From contig JAFGYB010000066.1 in the NCBI GenBank assembly GCA_016936355.1, positions 1 to 64,000 on the forward strand: a stretch of 64,000 nucleotides of DNA. Direction: 5' to 3'. Position numbers and translations under genes: made by a program. This document shows positions 24,552 through 33,049 of the stretch, piece by piece (positions within the stretch are counted from its first letter, which is position 1; each line of letters opens with the position of its first letter). The notes under the pieces are model-generated. The model did no database searches, was not told the DNA's origin, and worked only from the letters and a program-made list of their open reading frames with translations. The DNA comes from Bacteroidales bacterium (GTDB taxonomy: Bacteria > Bacteroidota > Bacteroidia > Bacteroidales > F082).

Positions 24552-25862
24552 TTAATGATTCCAATAATTATATTCGTTAATCAGTCTGTACACTTTAATT
24601 TTTTGCAATTCGTAATTCAGCTTCAGGTTGCTGTAATTTCTCAAGGCCAACAGATAATTACTGATACGAACCTGCCCTTTTTGTACTTCTGTTCGGTACA
24701 TTTTCATCAGTTTCTGATAATTTTCTTTCAGATCCTTTTGTTTGTGCAAATTGACATCTGCTTTGGCAATGGTCTTCAGCAACAGGGCTCGTTGCATGCG
24801 GATTCGTTTTGACTCCACATATTTCAGGGAGTGAGCCTGCTCGATACGGACCATTTTTTGTTCCTGATTGACGGCTTTCTGCTTTCCGTCAAACAGGGTA
24901 TAGGAAAGCCTAATACCTGCCGAGGCACCAAATTTTCTTTCCATACCGTTCAGAGCAACCGCATTGAGACCGGCATTGGAATACAACGTAAACTGGGGAA
25001 GATATTTGTTGTTGAACAGAAGATTATCGGCGACCGCCGAAAGGCTGTCGTTGTCATACGGCAGTAAAAACAACGATTCGTTTTCATTGGCTTGCGACAG
25101 GGTGATTTCAGTATTCTTTAAAAAAACTAACGTCGAATCAGTAATCCCGCAAGTAGATCTCAGTTGCATCAGTTGCATCTGATAGGTGTTGGCCAGGCTG
25201 TGCAATTGAATGGAATCTCCGGCCAGCGTGGTTTTTAGCAATTCATAGTCCACCAGCCGGTACATGCCTTTGCGTGTCAGCTGTTTCATGACCTGCACTT
25301 CTTGCGATAGTTGCTGAACCCGTTGTTGTTGCACGGTGTAGGACATTTGTACTGCCAGCGTACTCAGATACAGATCGGTAATCTGACGCTCCAGATTCAG
25401 ATTGGCTGTCAGTAAACTGGTTTTTAATACCTCAATCTGACTGTCTTGCTGAAACAAGGCCTGGTGGGTTGCCTTTCCCGCAAATAATGGAATATTGACA
25501 TTCATCAGGGCTGAATAAAGTCCTCCGTTGCTGATGTTGATGTCGTACCCGATGGCATTCGGATCCGGGTTGGTGGAAAATAATTGCCCGTGATTGTTGA
25601 AATACGGTGTCAGGTTGACTTCGGAACTAATGAATCCGGTGGGGGCCTGATAACTGGCACGGATGGCTTTTTTGCCCAATTCCAGCAACTGTATTTGTTT
25701 TTGCAGCTGGATGATGTTGGGGTCGTTTACTCTGGCACTGTCAACATACTGTTCTAATCTGTTTTGGGCTTGTCCTTCCTGAATCACTGCCAAGAAAATC
25801 AACAGGCAGAAAAACAGACGTTTACTAAATAAACTAAAATGAGGGTGTATGGTTTTGTTCAT
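24552..25862 (-). CDS. TolC-family outer-membrane efflux factor
   Basis: 436 aa from the ATG at 25862. An upstream ATG at 25904 lies within the promoter (25902-25909) and is rejected. It has a signal peptide ending near EGQAQ, then long alpha-helical repeats and two outer-membrane strand regions typical of the outer-membrane efflux protein family (LEQYVDSARVNDPNIIQLQKQ; a similar second half, ASAGIRLSYTLFDGKQKAVNQEQ). First gene of the three-gene pump operon, preceded by its own promoter and by a strong terminator of the PepSY unit. Confidence 0.92.
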   Translation of the reverse strand: MNKTIHPHFSLFSKRLFFCLLIFLAVIQEGQAQNRLEQYVDSARVNDPNIIQLQKQIQLLELGKKAIRASYQAPTGFISSEVNLTPYFNNHGQLFSTNPDPNAIGYDINISNGGLYSALMNVNIPLFAGKATHQALFQQDSQIEVLKTSLLTANLNLERQITDLYLSTLAVQMSYTVQQQRVQQLSQEVQVMKQLTRKGMYRLVDYELLKTTLAGDSIQLHSLANTYQMQLMQLRSTCGITDSTLVFLKNTEITLSQANENESLFLLPYDNDSLSAVADNLLFNNKYLPQFTLYSNAGLNAVALNGMERKFGASAGIRLSYTLFDGKQKAVNQEQKMVRIEQAHSLKYVESKRIRMQRALLLKTIAKADVNLHKQKDLKENYQKLMKMYRTEVQKGQVRISNYLLALRNYSNLKLNYELQKIKVYRLINEYNYWNH

Positions 25863-25901
25863 TGTTCTAAAATTTGAGTAACCTACACGAAAAAGACGGG
25901 C

Positions 25902-25909
25902 CAAACTTA
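25902..25909 (-). promoter_or_regulatory. -7 element of efflux operon
   Basis: TAAGTTTG on the minus strand is an exact TAnnTTTG match, 39 nt upstream of the TolC-like start. Confidence 0.7.
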
Positions 25910-25946
25910 ACAGGTTTTTTTGTGTTTTAGGTAATTAAATGCGAGA

Positions 25947-26000
25947 AATCAACACCCGAAAGGATTTTGAATAGTAGTGTATTCCTTTCGGGTATTGATT
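25947..26000 (-). terminator. Strong hairpin terminator between PepSY gene and efflux operon
   Basis: Two 18-nt arms (25947-25964 and 25983-26000; core ACCCGAAAGGA with TCCTTTCGGGT) pair with a single mismatch around an 18-nt loop. It lies 18 nt beyond the PepSY stop and separates the two units. Confidence 0.75.
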
Positions 26001-26018
26001 TACAGACTTTTTCACTAT

Positions 26019-26462
26019 CTAATCATTTCCGGCTTTTTCTTGACTTACGATTTTTCCATCAGCATCAAATGAGATTTCCAGCCGGGTGGTTCCTTTTTTT
26101 ATAATCACTTCATATACACTGGCCGACGGAGTTTCCGAGAAAGCGGCTTCCTTCGCTTCAAAATCGGAAAAATTTTGTCGTAGTGCTGACTGAACTGTTT
26201 CAGGAAGTTCGCTTAAAGCGAGCGATGTTTCGGTTTCTTTCCAGTTGCCGTTCCGGTCGAAGTTGGCCGACATATCTTTGTTGTTTAGAACAAACTCGGC
26301 TTCCCATTCGGTGTTGCCTTCCCGACTCCAGTCTGCCTTTTTAACCGTCGGAAATTTGGTAACAAAAGCAGTTTTTACCGCATCAGGGACCCTGCTCTGG
26401 CTACAGGCGCCCAACCCCATGAAGAGGAAAAGTGTGATCAAAATGAATGATAATTTTTTCAT
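26019..26462 (-). CDS. PepSY-like periplasmic protein
   Basis: 147 aa. The signal peptide ends in a probable lipobox (MGLGAC), so it is likely a lipoprotein. Two tandem copies of the short PepSY-like (DUF2874-type) repeat are visible: VKTAFVTKFPTVKKADWSREGNTEWEAEF and VQSALRQNFSDFEAKEAAFSETPSASVYEV. These small folds are common in Bacteroidota beside two-component systems and are thought to modulate periplasmic sensing, but their ligand is unknown. It has its own promoter carrying the same operator as the two-component operon 2 kb upstream. Confidence 0.8.
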   Translation of the reverse strand: MKKLSFILITLFLFMGLGACSQSRVPDAVKTAFVTKFPTVKKADWSREGNTEWEAEFVLNNKDMSANFDRNGNWKETETSLALSELPETVQSALRQNFSDFEAKEAAFSETPSASVYEVIIKKGTTRLEISFDADGKIVSQEKAGND

Positions 26463-26489
26463 GTCTCTTAGTTTAAATGAATGATGTCA

Positions 26490-26497
26490 CGAAAGTA
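26490..26497 (-). promoter_or_regulatory. -7-like element of PepSY gene
   Basis: TACTTTCG on the minus strand, one mismatch from TAnnTTTG, 7 bp from the shared operator. Confidence 0.5.
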
Positions 26498-26504
26498 GAA
26501 TCCG

Positions 26505-26525
26505 ATTCTAAAGGAATTTGTAAGA
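26505..26525 (-). promoter_or_regulatory. Shared operator, copy 2 (PepSY promoter)
   Basis: 21 bp, ATTCTAAAGGAA...TAAGA on the forward strand, 19/21 identical to the site at 28508-28528 and placed almost identically relative to its -7 box. Read on the minus strand, two CTTWNAWWT-like half-sites lie 11 bp apart, as expected for an OmpR/PhoB-type regulator. Confidence 0.6.
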
Positions 26526-26541
26526 TGGCAGAATCAAAGCG

Positions 26542-27789
26542 CTATGATTCTTCTTTACTTACCACGAAATAATGATCATTCTCACTGAAATGATAACGGA
26601 TGGAAAGGTTGTTTTGTAAACAGATAGTCTGCACAATGGAAAGCCCCAGGCCGGTGGATGTGCTGGTCTGGCCTTCTTTATAGAAGCGCTTGAAAATCCG
26701 GTCTGGGTTCAGCGGTTTTGTTCCGGAATTGGAAAAAGTGATTTTGTCGTTTTCAATTCGTATTTGTGCCGTTCCGTTTTCCGGTGTGTGCCGGAGGATA
26801 TTGGAGGTTAAATTGCTGATCAACTGTCTGGCCAGTTGCAGGTCCATGGAAGTGGTGAATTTTCCCTCCTGCCTGAGCGAGATATTGATGTTTTTCATTT
26901 CAAACATTTCTTTCATTGAATCCAGAATGCCCCCGATAAAGTCATTGAAAAATACAGGGATACGCTGGTCGAACTGGGCATTTTCAATTTTGGTCAGCAG
27001 CAGCAGGCTTTGATTTAGTCGTCGCAGCCGCTGCAGGTTATCCATGATGATTTCCAGCGCTGCCATTTCTTTGCGGGTTAACGTATCCTGGTTAAACAGA
27101 AATTCTACTTTGGCCTGGACCACCGACAGGGGGGTCTGCAGTTCATGAGCAGCATTTTCTGTAAATTCTTTCAGGCTGTTGTAGTCAGAAATGACTTTGT
27201 TGGTGAGCTTGATCACCTGTGTGTTCAGGTCGTTGAATTCGGAAATATCGGTTTGCTGCAAAGCCAGTTTTTCACTGGACTGTAAAGAAAAGGATTTGAT
27301 GGCTTTCAGATTGGAATAAAAAGGAAGCCAGATGGAGTGATTGATGTTTTTATTGATCAGGTACAGAACGGTTAAGATCACGAGAAACAAAAGGGCGGTG
27401 CCCAGGAAAAGGCTCGCGACCACATCGTTCTTTTCTATGACCGGAGTGCGCACCGTGATCCGATAGGTTTGTGTGCCGATGATCCGATAGGTCGTATATT
27501 CTTTAAAGGCTTCATTTTCCCGGGAGACCGGATTGTAAATGACCGTGTCTTTCATTTCAAAAGGGTGGGCTCGTTCCACTTTCTGTACGTCAATCAAGGG
27601 GTAAAAATCAGGAATACTTTGCTGCCTGCCGATTTGCTGTACTACCCGTTGTTCATTACCGTGAAGGATCTCGGAAGTTTCCTCTGAAGAAATAAAAATA
27701 ATGAGGAAATAGGCAATGACCAGTCCCGGGATAACGACAATCAGTGAACTCAGCAAATAAGTCCGGTTTATTTTATTCAGCAGTTTCAT
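26542..27789 (-). CDS. Two-component sensor histidine kinase
   Basis: 415 aa. Two membrane helices (about 14-34 and 127-150) flank a periplasmic sensor of about 90 residues. The dimerisation domain has an intact H-box, ENAAHELQTPLSVVQ, with the phosphoacceptor His. The ATPase domain shows the N-box (NLTSNILRHTPENG) and G-box (STGLGLSIVQTI). There is no obvious HAMP signature. The start overlaps the stop of the response regulator by 4 bp (ATGA), so the two are coupled. The signal is unknown; the PepSY protein, under the same predicted operator, is a candidate modulator. Confidence 0.94.
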   Translation of the reverse strand: MKLLNKINRTYLLSSLIVVIPGLVIAYFLIIFISSEETSEILHGNEQRVVQQIGRQQSIPDFYPLIDVQKVERAHPFEMKDTVIYNPVSRENEAFKEYTTYRIIGTQTYRITVRTPVIEKNDVVASLFLGTALLFLVILTVLYLINKNINHSIWLPFYSNLKAIKSFSLQSSEKLALQQTDISEFNDLNTQVIKLTNKVISDYNSLKEFTENAAHELQTPLSVVQAKVEFLFNQDTLTRKEMAALEIIMDNLQRLRRLNQSLLLLTKIENAQFDQRIPVFFNDFIGGILDSMKEMFEMKNINISLRQEGKFTTSMDLQLARQLISNLTSNILRHTPENGTAQIRIENDKITFSNSGTKPLNPDRIFKRFYKEGQTSTSTGLGLSIVQTICLQNNLSIRYHFSENDHYFVVSKEES

Positions 27790-28463
27790 GGTTGACTTAA
27801 TTTATAACCGATGCCGTAAATGGTTTGGATATAATCGCCGGCACTGGCTTCCCGGAGTTTCTTTCTCAGGTTGTTGATGTGGGTGTACACAAAATCGAAA
27901 TGATCGGCCGTATCCATGTAATCGCCCCATAAATGTTCTGCGATGGACTGCCGGTTGAGCACCCGGTTTTTGTTGGTAACAAAAAACAGCAGAAGATCAA
28001 ATTCCTTTGGTGTCAGAACCAGGAGAGATTCGTTGACACTGACCGTTCGTTGTTCGGTGTTGATTTCAATTTCTTCAAAAATAATGTTGTTGGTGCCTTC
28101 AAATTTTCGTCTTCTCAACACGGCCCGAACACGGGAATTCAGTTCGCTGAGGTGAAAGGGTTTTGAAATATAATCGTCGGCACCCAAATCCAGTCCTTTG
28201 ATTTTGTCGTCCAGTGAATTTTTTGCCGATACGATCAGAATGCCTGTGTTTTTTCCCGATTGTTTTAATTGGTCCAGCAAATCCAGTCCGTTACCATCCG
28301 GTAAACCAATGTCCAGGATCAGTGCATCATAATCAAACGAAACCAGCTTTTCTTCTGCCGTGAAATAATTAAACGCCTTTTCGCAAACAAAGCCTTCGTT
28401 TTGCAGAAAGTGGGTCATGGATTCAAGCAGATCCTGTTCGTCTTCGACAATCAGAATTTTCAT
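27786..28463 (-). CDS. OmpR/PhoB-family response regulator
   Basis: 225 aa. The receiver (about 1-115) is complete: IVEDEQDLL acidic pair, phosphoacceptor Asp in ALILDIGLPDGNG, switch residue in ILIVSAK and Lys in YISKPFHLSE. A winged-helix DNA-binding domain follows (about 125-225, ending YIQTIYGIGYKL). It is encoded upstream of and overlapping the kinase gene. It probably autoregulates: a 21-bp operator lies 8 bp upstream of its -7 element and is repeated at the PepSY promoter. That copy is not seen before the efflux operon. Confidence 0.96.
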   Translation of the reverse strand: MKILIVEDEQDLLESMTHFLQNEGFVCEKAFNYFTAEEKLVSFDYDALILDIGLPDGNGLDLLDQLKQSGKNTGILIVSAKNSLDDKIKGLDLGADDYISKPFHLSELNSRVRAVLRRRKFEGTNNIIFEEIEINTEQRTVSVNESLLVLTPKEFDLLLFFVTNKNRVLNRQSIAEHLWGDYMDTADHFDFVYTHINNLRKKLREASAGDYIQTIYGIGYKLSQP

Positions 28464-28491
28464 TCTTAAAGTTTGTAAGTTATTAAAACTT

Positions 28492-28499
28492 CAAAGATA
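28492..28499 (-). promoter_or_regulatory. -7 element of two-component operon
   Basis: TATCTTTG on the minus strand is an exact match, 28 nt from the start codon and 8 bp from the operator. Confidence 0.65.
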
Positions 28500-28507
28500 A
28501 GAAAGCA

Positions 28508-28528
28508 ATTCTAAAGGAAATTTTAAGA
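28508..28528 (-). promoter_or_regulatory. Shared operator, copy 1 (two-component operon)
   Basis: 21 bp with 19 identities to 26505-26525, both on the same strand relative to transcription and covering the -33 region. A likely autoregulatory site of the adjacent response regulator. Confidence 0.6.
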
Positions 28529-28575
28529 CAGAACAAAATATACGGATGAACGGATCGGGCAAAAGTCTTTTTTAT

Positions 28576-29211
28576 CTACTGTCTGCCCCGATTCAATGCG
28601 TAAAACAGTTGGTTAAAACGCATCCTGTTTTCTTTGGACAGCTTCAGCACCTGCGATAAGGGAATAACAATTACCGAGGTGAAGTTCACATATTCGGTAG
28701 GGGCAATTCGAAAATGATTCGGTTGTTGGAATAGCTTCAGCGAGGTGGGAATAAGATAGGAATTCCCGTCTCGTTCCATATCTGTGCCGCCAATGGACTG
28801 TAAGTTGCTTCTGTTGGAAAGGAACATGGCAAAGGTGTGACCAGCAATACTGGGCCGGAAGTTAAGCGACTTGTATGCCATATTGCCTTTGAGTACTCCG
28901 ACAACATAGGCGCCTTTTTCGCTGGAAGGGAACCGGGGATGTTTGCGGATCGTGACCCCCGGCAGTGAATACCGCCGTGTTTTCGAAAGGTATGCACTGA
29001 CCCGAACGTACGTTTGGTGGGTTTGATAGTATCCGATGGAGTGCATGTTGTGCTGTTTCATAAAGTTTACCAGATTTCTGACACGGTTGTTTTGAACTTT
29101 CAGCCAGGTTCGGTTTTCAGTATAAAACAGATCTTTTTCTTTTTGTGAAATGGATTGTGCCGCAGCAGTAAAAGACAACGTAATGGCTAAAACGAAGAGT
29201 ATTTTTTTCAT
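28576..29211 (-). CDS. Exported protein of unknown function
   Basis: 211 aa, with a clear signal peptide (MKKILFVLAITLSFTAAAQS). The mature protein is basic, rich in Tyr/Arg/Asn, and has no Cys, no transmembrane segment and no motif I recognise. The C-terminus has a hydrophobic stretch (FTSVIVIPLSQVLKL) that reads as a beta-strand/helix pair, not a membrane anchor. It is single and co-directional with the two-component operon, 112 bp upstream of that operon, without the shared operator. A periplasmic or surface location is likely; the function is unknown. Confidence 0.7.
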   Translation of the reverse strand: MKKILFVLAITLSFTAAAQSISQKEKDLFYTENRTWLKVQNNRVRNLVNFMKQHNMHSIGYYQTHQTYVRVSAYLSKTRRYSLPGVTIRKHPRFPSSEKGAYVVGVLKGNMAYKSLNFRPSIAGHTFAMFLSNRSNLQSIGGTDMERDGNSYLIPTSLKLFQQPNHFRIAPTEYVNFTSVIVIPLSQVLKLSKENRMRFNQLFYALNRGRQ

Positions 29212-29491
29212 GGTATTGGGTTAAGGTTAAAAATCGTTTTTGATGTTCCTCTTAATATTTTGTATTCTGCTGTTTTGTTTTCTCTTTCAACCATCACTAC
29301 CTGATACAGTCTTTTATCAACCAAAATGAGTTGAGAAAGGCCTCGAACCGGGTATTTTAAAAGGATGCCTAAAGTTACTAAAAGATTGTGAGACTGTATA
29401 TAATACTGTTTGAAAATAATATTGAATGCTTCTTTTTCGTCTTCATTCCTTCATCCTGTTACCCTTTCTGTGCTTTTTTGTAAAAAGGTAT

Positions 29492-29528
29492 TTTAATGCT
29501 TTTTAACGTTCCGTTTAATGTTTTTTAA
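29492..29528 (+). promoter_or_regulatory. Direct-repeat operator candidate of nuo operon
   Basis: TTTAATGCTTTTTAA and TTTAATGTTTTTTAA (14/15 identical) lie 22 bp apart, two helical turns, and end 33 bp upstream of the -7-like box. Confidence 0.45.
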
Positions 29529-29561
29529 GACATAATGAGTTCATTCCGAGTTTAAAAAAGG

Positions 29562-29569
29562 GAACTTTG
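29562..29569 (+). promoter_or_regulatory. -7-like element of nuo operon
   Basis: GAACTTTG followed by CTC, one mismatch from TAnnTTTG. It predicts a leader of about 100 nt before nuoA. Confidence 0.5.
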
Positions 29570-29676
29570 CTCTTCTGTTAGAGGACAGAATTTGTGGAGA
29601 GGAATTAAAAACCAATCATAAATGTCAAGATGAACTCGTACAGCATAAAACCGAAAAACCAATTAAATCCAGAGCT

Positions 29677-30105
29677 ATGACCTCCGAATCAAATGTATCC
29701 CTATGGGCTTTTGTGATTTTTGCGGCGGTGGTTTTTTTCATCGCAGCTGTCATGATCGGACTTTCCTATGTTTTAGGCGAACGGCATCAAGCCCGGGCCA
29801 TGACCAAACCGTATGAAGGGGGTATCCCGCCGACGGGCAGTGCCCGGATCCGTTTTTCTTCCAGTTTTTACCTGATCGCTATGTTTTTTGTGATTTTCGA
29901 TCTGGATACGGCATTTATCATCATATGGTCCGTTTCGTTTCGCGAACTGGGGGTTCCCGGTTTTATAGGGATCGCCATTTTTATCCTGGTCCTGCTGATC
30001 CTCTTTTTATATGAGCTTCGGACCGGTGCTTTGGATTTTGGGCCGAAGGGAAAGAAAATCCTGAAACAAATGGAACAGTACCGTGCACGGGAAAATAATG
30101 AATGA
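29677..30105 (+). CDS. nuoA: NADH-quinone oxidoreductase subunit A
   Basis: 142 aa with three membrane helices and the conserved loop between TM1 and TM2 (YECGIPP-type; here KPYEGGIPPTGSARIRFSS, with Gly in place of the usual Cys). The following FDLDTAFIIIW matches the family's conserved acidic TM2. It is a membrane-arm subunit of complex I near the quinone site. First gene of a 13-gene operon running to nuoN. The Cys-to-Gly change at the classic loop is notable but the acidic residue is retained. Confidence 0.95.
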   Translation: MTSESNVSLWAFVIFAAVVFFIAAVMIGLSYVLGERHQARAMTKPYEGGIPPTGSARIRFSSSFYLIAMFFVIFDLDTAFIIIWSVSFRELGVPGFIGIAIFILVLLILFLYELRTGALDFGPKGKKILKQMEQYRARENNE

Positions 30106-30122
30106 ACTGAAAAAATAAAAAG

Positions 30123-30761
30123 ATGAACTATACAATTCATAAAGCCAATGAAGACCTGGATCGCATAACAGACCCTGAGATAACTCAGGATCCATTATAT
30201 AAATCCATTCTTTTTGGAAAACTCGATGAAATGATTGCCTGGGGAAGGAAAAACTCCCTGTGGCCTTTCGGTTTCGGCCTGTCGTGTTGTTTCGTGGAAA
30301 TGGCTACTTCACTGACCAGTCGGTATGATATTGCCCGGTTTGGCGGAGAGGTGATTCGTAACACACCCCGTGAAGCTGATCTGATGATTGTAGCCGGTAC
30401 CATGTTCATGAAAATGGCACCGGTTATTCAACGGTTGTACGATCAGCTGATGGCTCCCAAATGGGTGATTTCCATGGGTGCTTGTGCTAACTCGGGAGGG
30501 ATGTACGATATCTATAGTGTGGTGCAGGGAGTGGATAAGATACTGCCGGTGGATGTTTATGTTCCCGGTTGTCCGCCCCGTCCGGATGCCTTTCTGGAAG
30601 GACTGCTGTTGCTGCGTGAGTCCATCGGCAAGGAAAAACGTCCGTTGAGCTGGGCCATTGGCCCCCAGGGAGTGCAGAAAATTGAAAAGATCAGCATGCG
30701 GGATCAGAAACAGGAAGAACGCATGAAAATGACCAATCTGCGTCCAATGGATGAGGTATAG
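30123..30761 (+). CDS. nuoB: NADH-quinone oxidoreductase subunit B
   Basis: 212 aa. It holds Fe-S cluster N2, the last before quinone. Ligand motifs: SCCFVEMA (adjacent Cys pair), [12 protein letters not shown] and [15 protein letters not shown]. The C-terminal ~40 residues are charged and extend beyond the conserved core. It starts 17 bp after nuoA. Confidence 0.97.
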   Translation: MNYTIHKANEDLDRITDPEITQDPLYKSILFGKLDEMIAWGRKNSLWPFGFGLSCCFVEMATSLTSRYDIARFGGEVIRNTPREADLMIVAGTMFMKMAPVIQRLYDQLMAPKWVISMGACANSGGMYDIYSVVQGVDKILPVDVYVPGCPPRPDAFLEGLLLLRESIGKEKRPLSWAIGPQGVQKIEKISMRDQKQEERMKMTNLRPMDEV

Positions 30762-30793
30762 TTCAGAAAAGTAGGAACAAAAAAACAACTGAA

Positions 30794-32548
30794 ATGACAG
30801 TGAAGCTGGATGATATGATCGTCGAATTGAAGGCTAAAACAGGATCTAATCCGATAATCCATGAAGAGGTAACCCGTGAAGGTATGACTACACTCTGGAT
30901 TGAAAGAAAGGATCTTAAGGCCGTCATGTCTTATCTTAAACGGGAGATGGAAAGACCTTTTGTTATGCTGTTCGACCTCACCTGCATTGACGAACGCGTC
31001 AGAAAACACAAGGATGATCAGCCTTCTTCAGATTTCACGGTAGTTTACACGCTTACTTCGTTCGACCGTAATGAAGACATCAGAATTAAGGTTCCCTTAA
31101 AAGATAACGATTTAAAAATTCCCAGCATTACATCCGTTTGGGAAGCAGCCAACTGGTATGAAAGGGAAGTGTACGACATGTTCGGCGTGCATTTTGACGG
31201 GCATCCCAACCTGACGCGCATTTTAATGCCCCGTTCGTGGGAAGGTTATCCTTTGCGAAAAGAACATTATGCACGGGCAACCGAAAAAGAACCTTTTGTA
31301 CTGACCGAACAAATACGTCGTATGGAAGAAGACGACCTTAAATTTAAACCCGAAGAATACGGTTTTTCAAGGAAAAGCGGCGACAGCGAATTTATGTTCC
31401 TGAATTTGGGACCGCAACACCCCGGAACCCATGGATTGCTGCGGTTGATTGTTCAGTTGCATGGTGAAGATGTTGTTGACATTGTTCCGGATATTGGTTT
31501 TCATCATCGGGGAGCGGAAAAAATGGGCGAACGTCAGACTTGGCACACGTATATTCCTTATACCGACCGCATTGATTACCTGGGTGGAGTGATGAATAAC
31601 CTGGCTTATCTTTTGTCGCTGGAACAGATCGCAGGAATTAAGGTTCCCGAAAGGGCCCAGGTGATCCGTATTATGATGAGCGAACTGTTTCGTATTGCCA
31701 GTCATCTGGTGTGGTTGGGAACATTTGCTCAGGATCTGGGACAGTTGTCTCCCGTATTTTACACCTTTAACGACAGGGAACGAATCTTTGATATTGTTTC
31801 GGCTATTACCGGAGCGCGGATGCATCCAGCCTGGTTCAGAATGGGCGGAGTGGCCCACGATCTTCCCAAAGGCTGGAATCAGATGGTGCAGGATTTTGTG
31901 AATTATTTTCCCAAACGGCTCCGCGAATTCGAGAAAATGATCCTTAAGAACAGTATTATCAAAGCCAGAACCCTCGGAATAGGGGCGTTTACGACGAAGG
32001 AAGCCATCGAATGGGGGGTGACCGGTGCAGGATTGCGTGCCACCGGATACAATTGGGATTACAGGAAGAAACGTCCGTATTCGGGTATTGATCAGTTTGA
32101 ATTTGACATTCCGCTGGGTAAAAACGGCGATGCCTATGACCGTTCATTGATACGGTTGGAAGAAATGAGACAAAGTCTGCGGATTATCCAGCAATGCATT
32201 GATAATATGCCCGCCGGATCTTACAAATCGGAACACCCGCTGGCCATTCCACCCAGAAAAGAACAAACCATGCAGGACATCGAAACACTGATTACCCATT
32301 TTGTGGGGGTGACCTGGGGGCCGGTAATTCCTGCCGGAGAAGCTATGATCCCCATTGAAGCCACCAAAGGAAGCAACGCGTATTACCTGATCAGCGACGG
32401 TTCTACCGCTTCGTACAGAACCAGAATACGAACTCCTTCTTTTCCTCATATGCAGATGTTACCGCTCATCAGTAAAGGATACACCATTCCTGATTTGCTG
32501 GCCATACTCGGGGCTATGGACTTTGTTCTGGCGGATATTGACAGATAA
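30794..32548 (+). CDS. nuoCD: NADH-quinone oxidoreductase fused subunits C and D
   Basis: 584 aa. The first ~170 residues are the NuoC (30 kDa) part ([44 protein letters not shown]), joined to NuoD (49 kDa) from about 195 ([17 protein letters not shown], which lines the quinone cavity; the C-terminus is [12 protein letters not shown]). The C-D fusion also occurs in E. coli and many Bacteroidota. It forms the quinone-reducing module with NuoB. Confidence 0.97.
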   Translation: MTVKLDDMIVELKAKTGSNPIIHEEVTREGMTTLWIERKDLKAVMSYLKREMERPFVMLFDLTCIDERVRKHKDDQPSSDFTVVYTLTSFDRNEDIRIKVPLKDNDLKIPSITSVWEAANWYEREVYDMFGVHFDGHPNLTRILMPRSWEGYPLRKEHYARATEKEPFVLTEQIRRMEEDDLKFKPEEYGFSRKSGDSEFMFLNLGPQHPGTHGLLRLIVQLHGEDVVDIVPDIGFHHRGAEKMGERQTWHTYIPYTDRIDYLGGVMNNLAYLLSLEQIAGIKVPERAQVIRIMMSELFRIASHLVWLGTFAQDLGQLSPVFYTFNDRERIFDIVSAITGARMHPAWFRMGGVAHDLPKGWNQMVQDFVNYFPKRLREFEKMILKNSIIKARTLGIGAFTTKEAIEWGVTGAGLRATGYNWDYRKKRPYSGIDQFEFDIPLGKNGDAYDRSLIRLEEMRQSLRIIQQCIDNMPAGSYKSEHPLAIPPRKEQTMQDIETLITHFVGVTWGPVIPAGEAMIPIEATKGSNAYYLISDGSTASYRTRIRTPSFPHMQMLPLISKGYTIPDLLAILGAMDFVLADIDR

Positions 32549-32577
32549 AATAAAACAGAAAACTAAAAAGAAGATCG

Positions 32578-33042
32578 ATGTTATCGGAAGTAGAAAAAAA
32601 AGAGATTCAGGAAGAAATGAAAATGTATCCTGTGGCTTCGGCGGCTTGCCTGAGTGCCTTAAAGATTGTTCAGGAGCACCGGGGCTGGGTTTCCGACGAG
32701 GGGGTGAAAGCGGTTGCCGGTATGCTGAATATGTCCAACGAAGAAGTGGAAAGTGTGGCGACTTTTTACAGCCGGATCTACAGAAAACCGGTGGGCAGAA
32801 ATGTTATTCTAGTTTGCGACGGCATCAGTTGCATGATCATGGGTCACGAAAACATTTATGAACACATTAAAGAAAAGCTTGGAATCAGTTACGGTGAAAC
32901 CACTTCTGATGACCGGTTTACCGTGCTGCCGATTTCCTGTCTGGGCGATTGCGACCACGCGCCCTCTCTGATGGTGAACAACGATCATTACAATGAATTG
33001 ACTGTGGAAAAATTAGAGGCCATACTGAGCCAATACAAGTAG
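32578..33042 (+). CDS. nuoE: NADH-quinone oxidoreductase subunit E
   Basis: 154 aa thioredoxin-fold protein binding the [2Fe-2S] cluster N1a. The four ligands sit in CDGISCMIMG (two Cys, five apart) and SCLGDCDHAP (two Cys). The N-terminal helical bundle includes VESVATFYSRIYRKPVG. Part of the NADH-oxidising peripheral module together with the next two genes. Confidence 0.96.
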   Translation: MLSEVEKKEIQEEMKMYPVASAACLSALKIVQEHRGWVSDEGVKAVAGMLNMSNEEVESVATFYSRIYRKPVGRNVILVCDGISCMIMGHENIYEHIKEKLGISYGETTSDDRFTVLPISCLGDCDHAPSLMVNNDHYNELTVEKLEAILSQYK

Positions 33043-33049
33043 AAAAACA

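Larger units (their letters stand above)
29212..29676. other. Intergenic region upstream of nuoA (465 bp)
   Basis: No gene seen. The right half holds the nuo control region: two 15-bp direct repeats (29492-29506, 29514-29528), a -7-like GAACTTTG (29562-29569) and an A-rich leader. The left half, behind the divergent orphan gene, shows no structure beyond AT-rich sequence. Confidence 0.65.
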
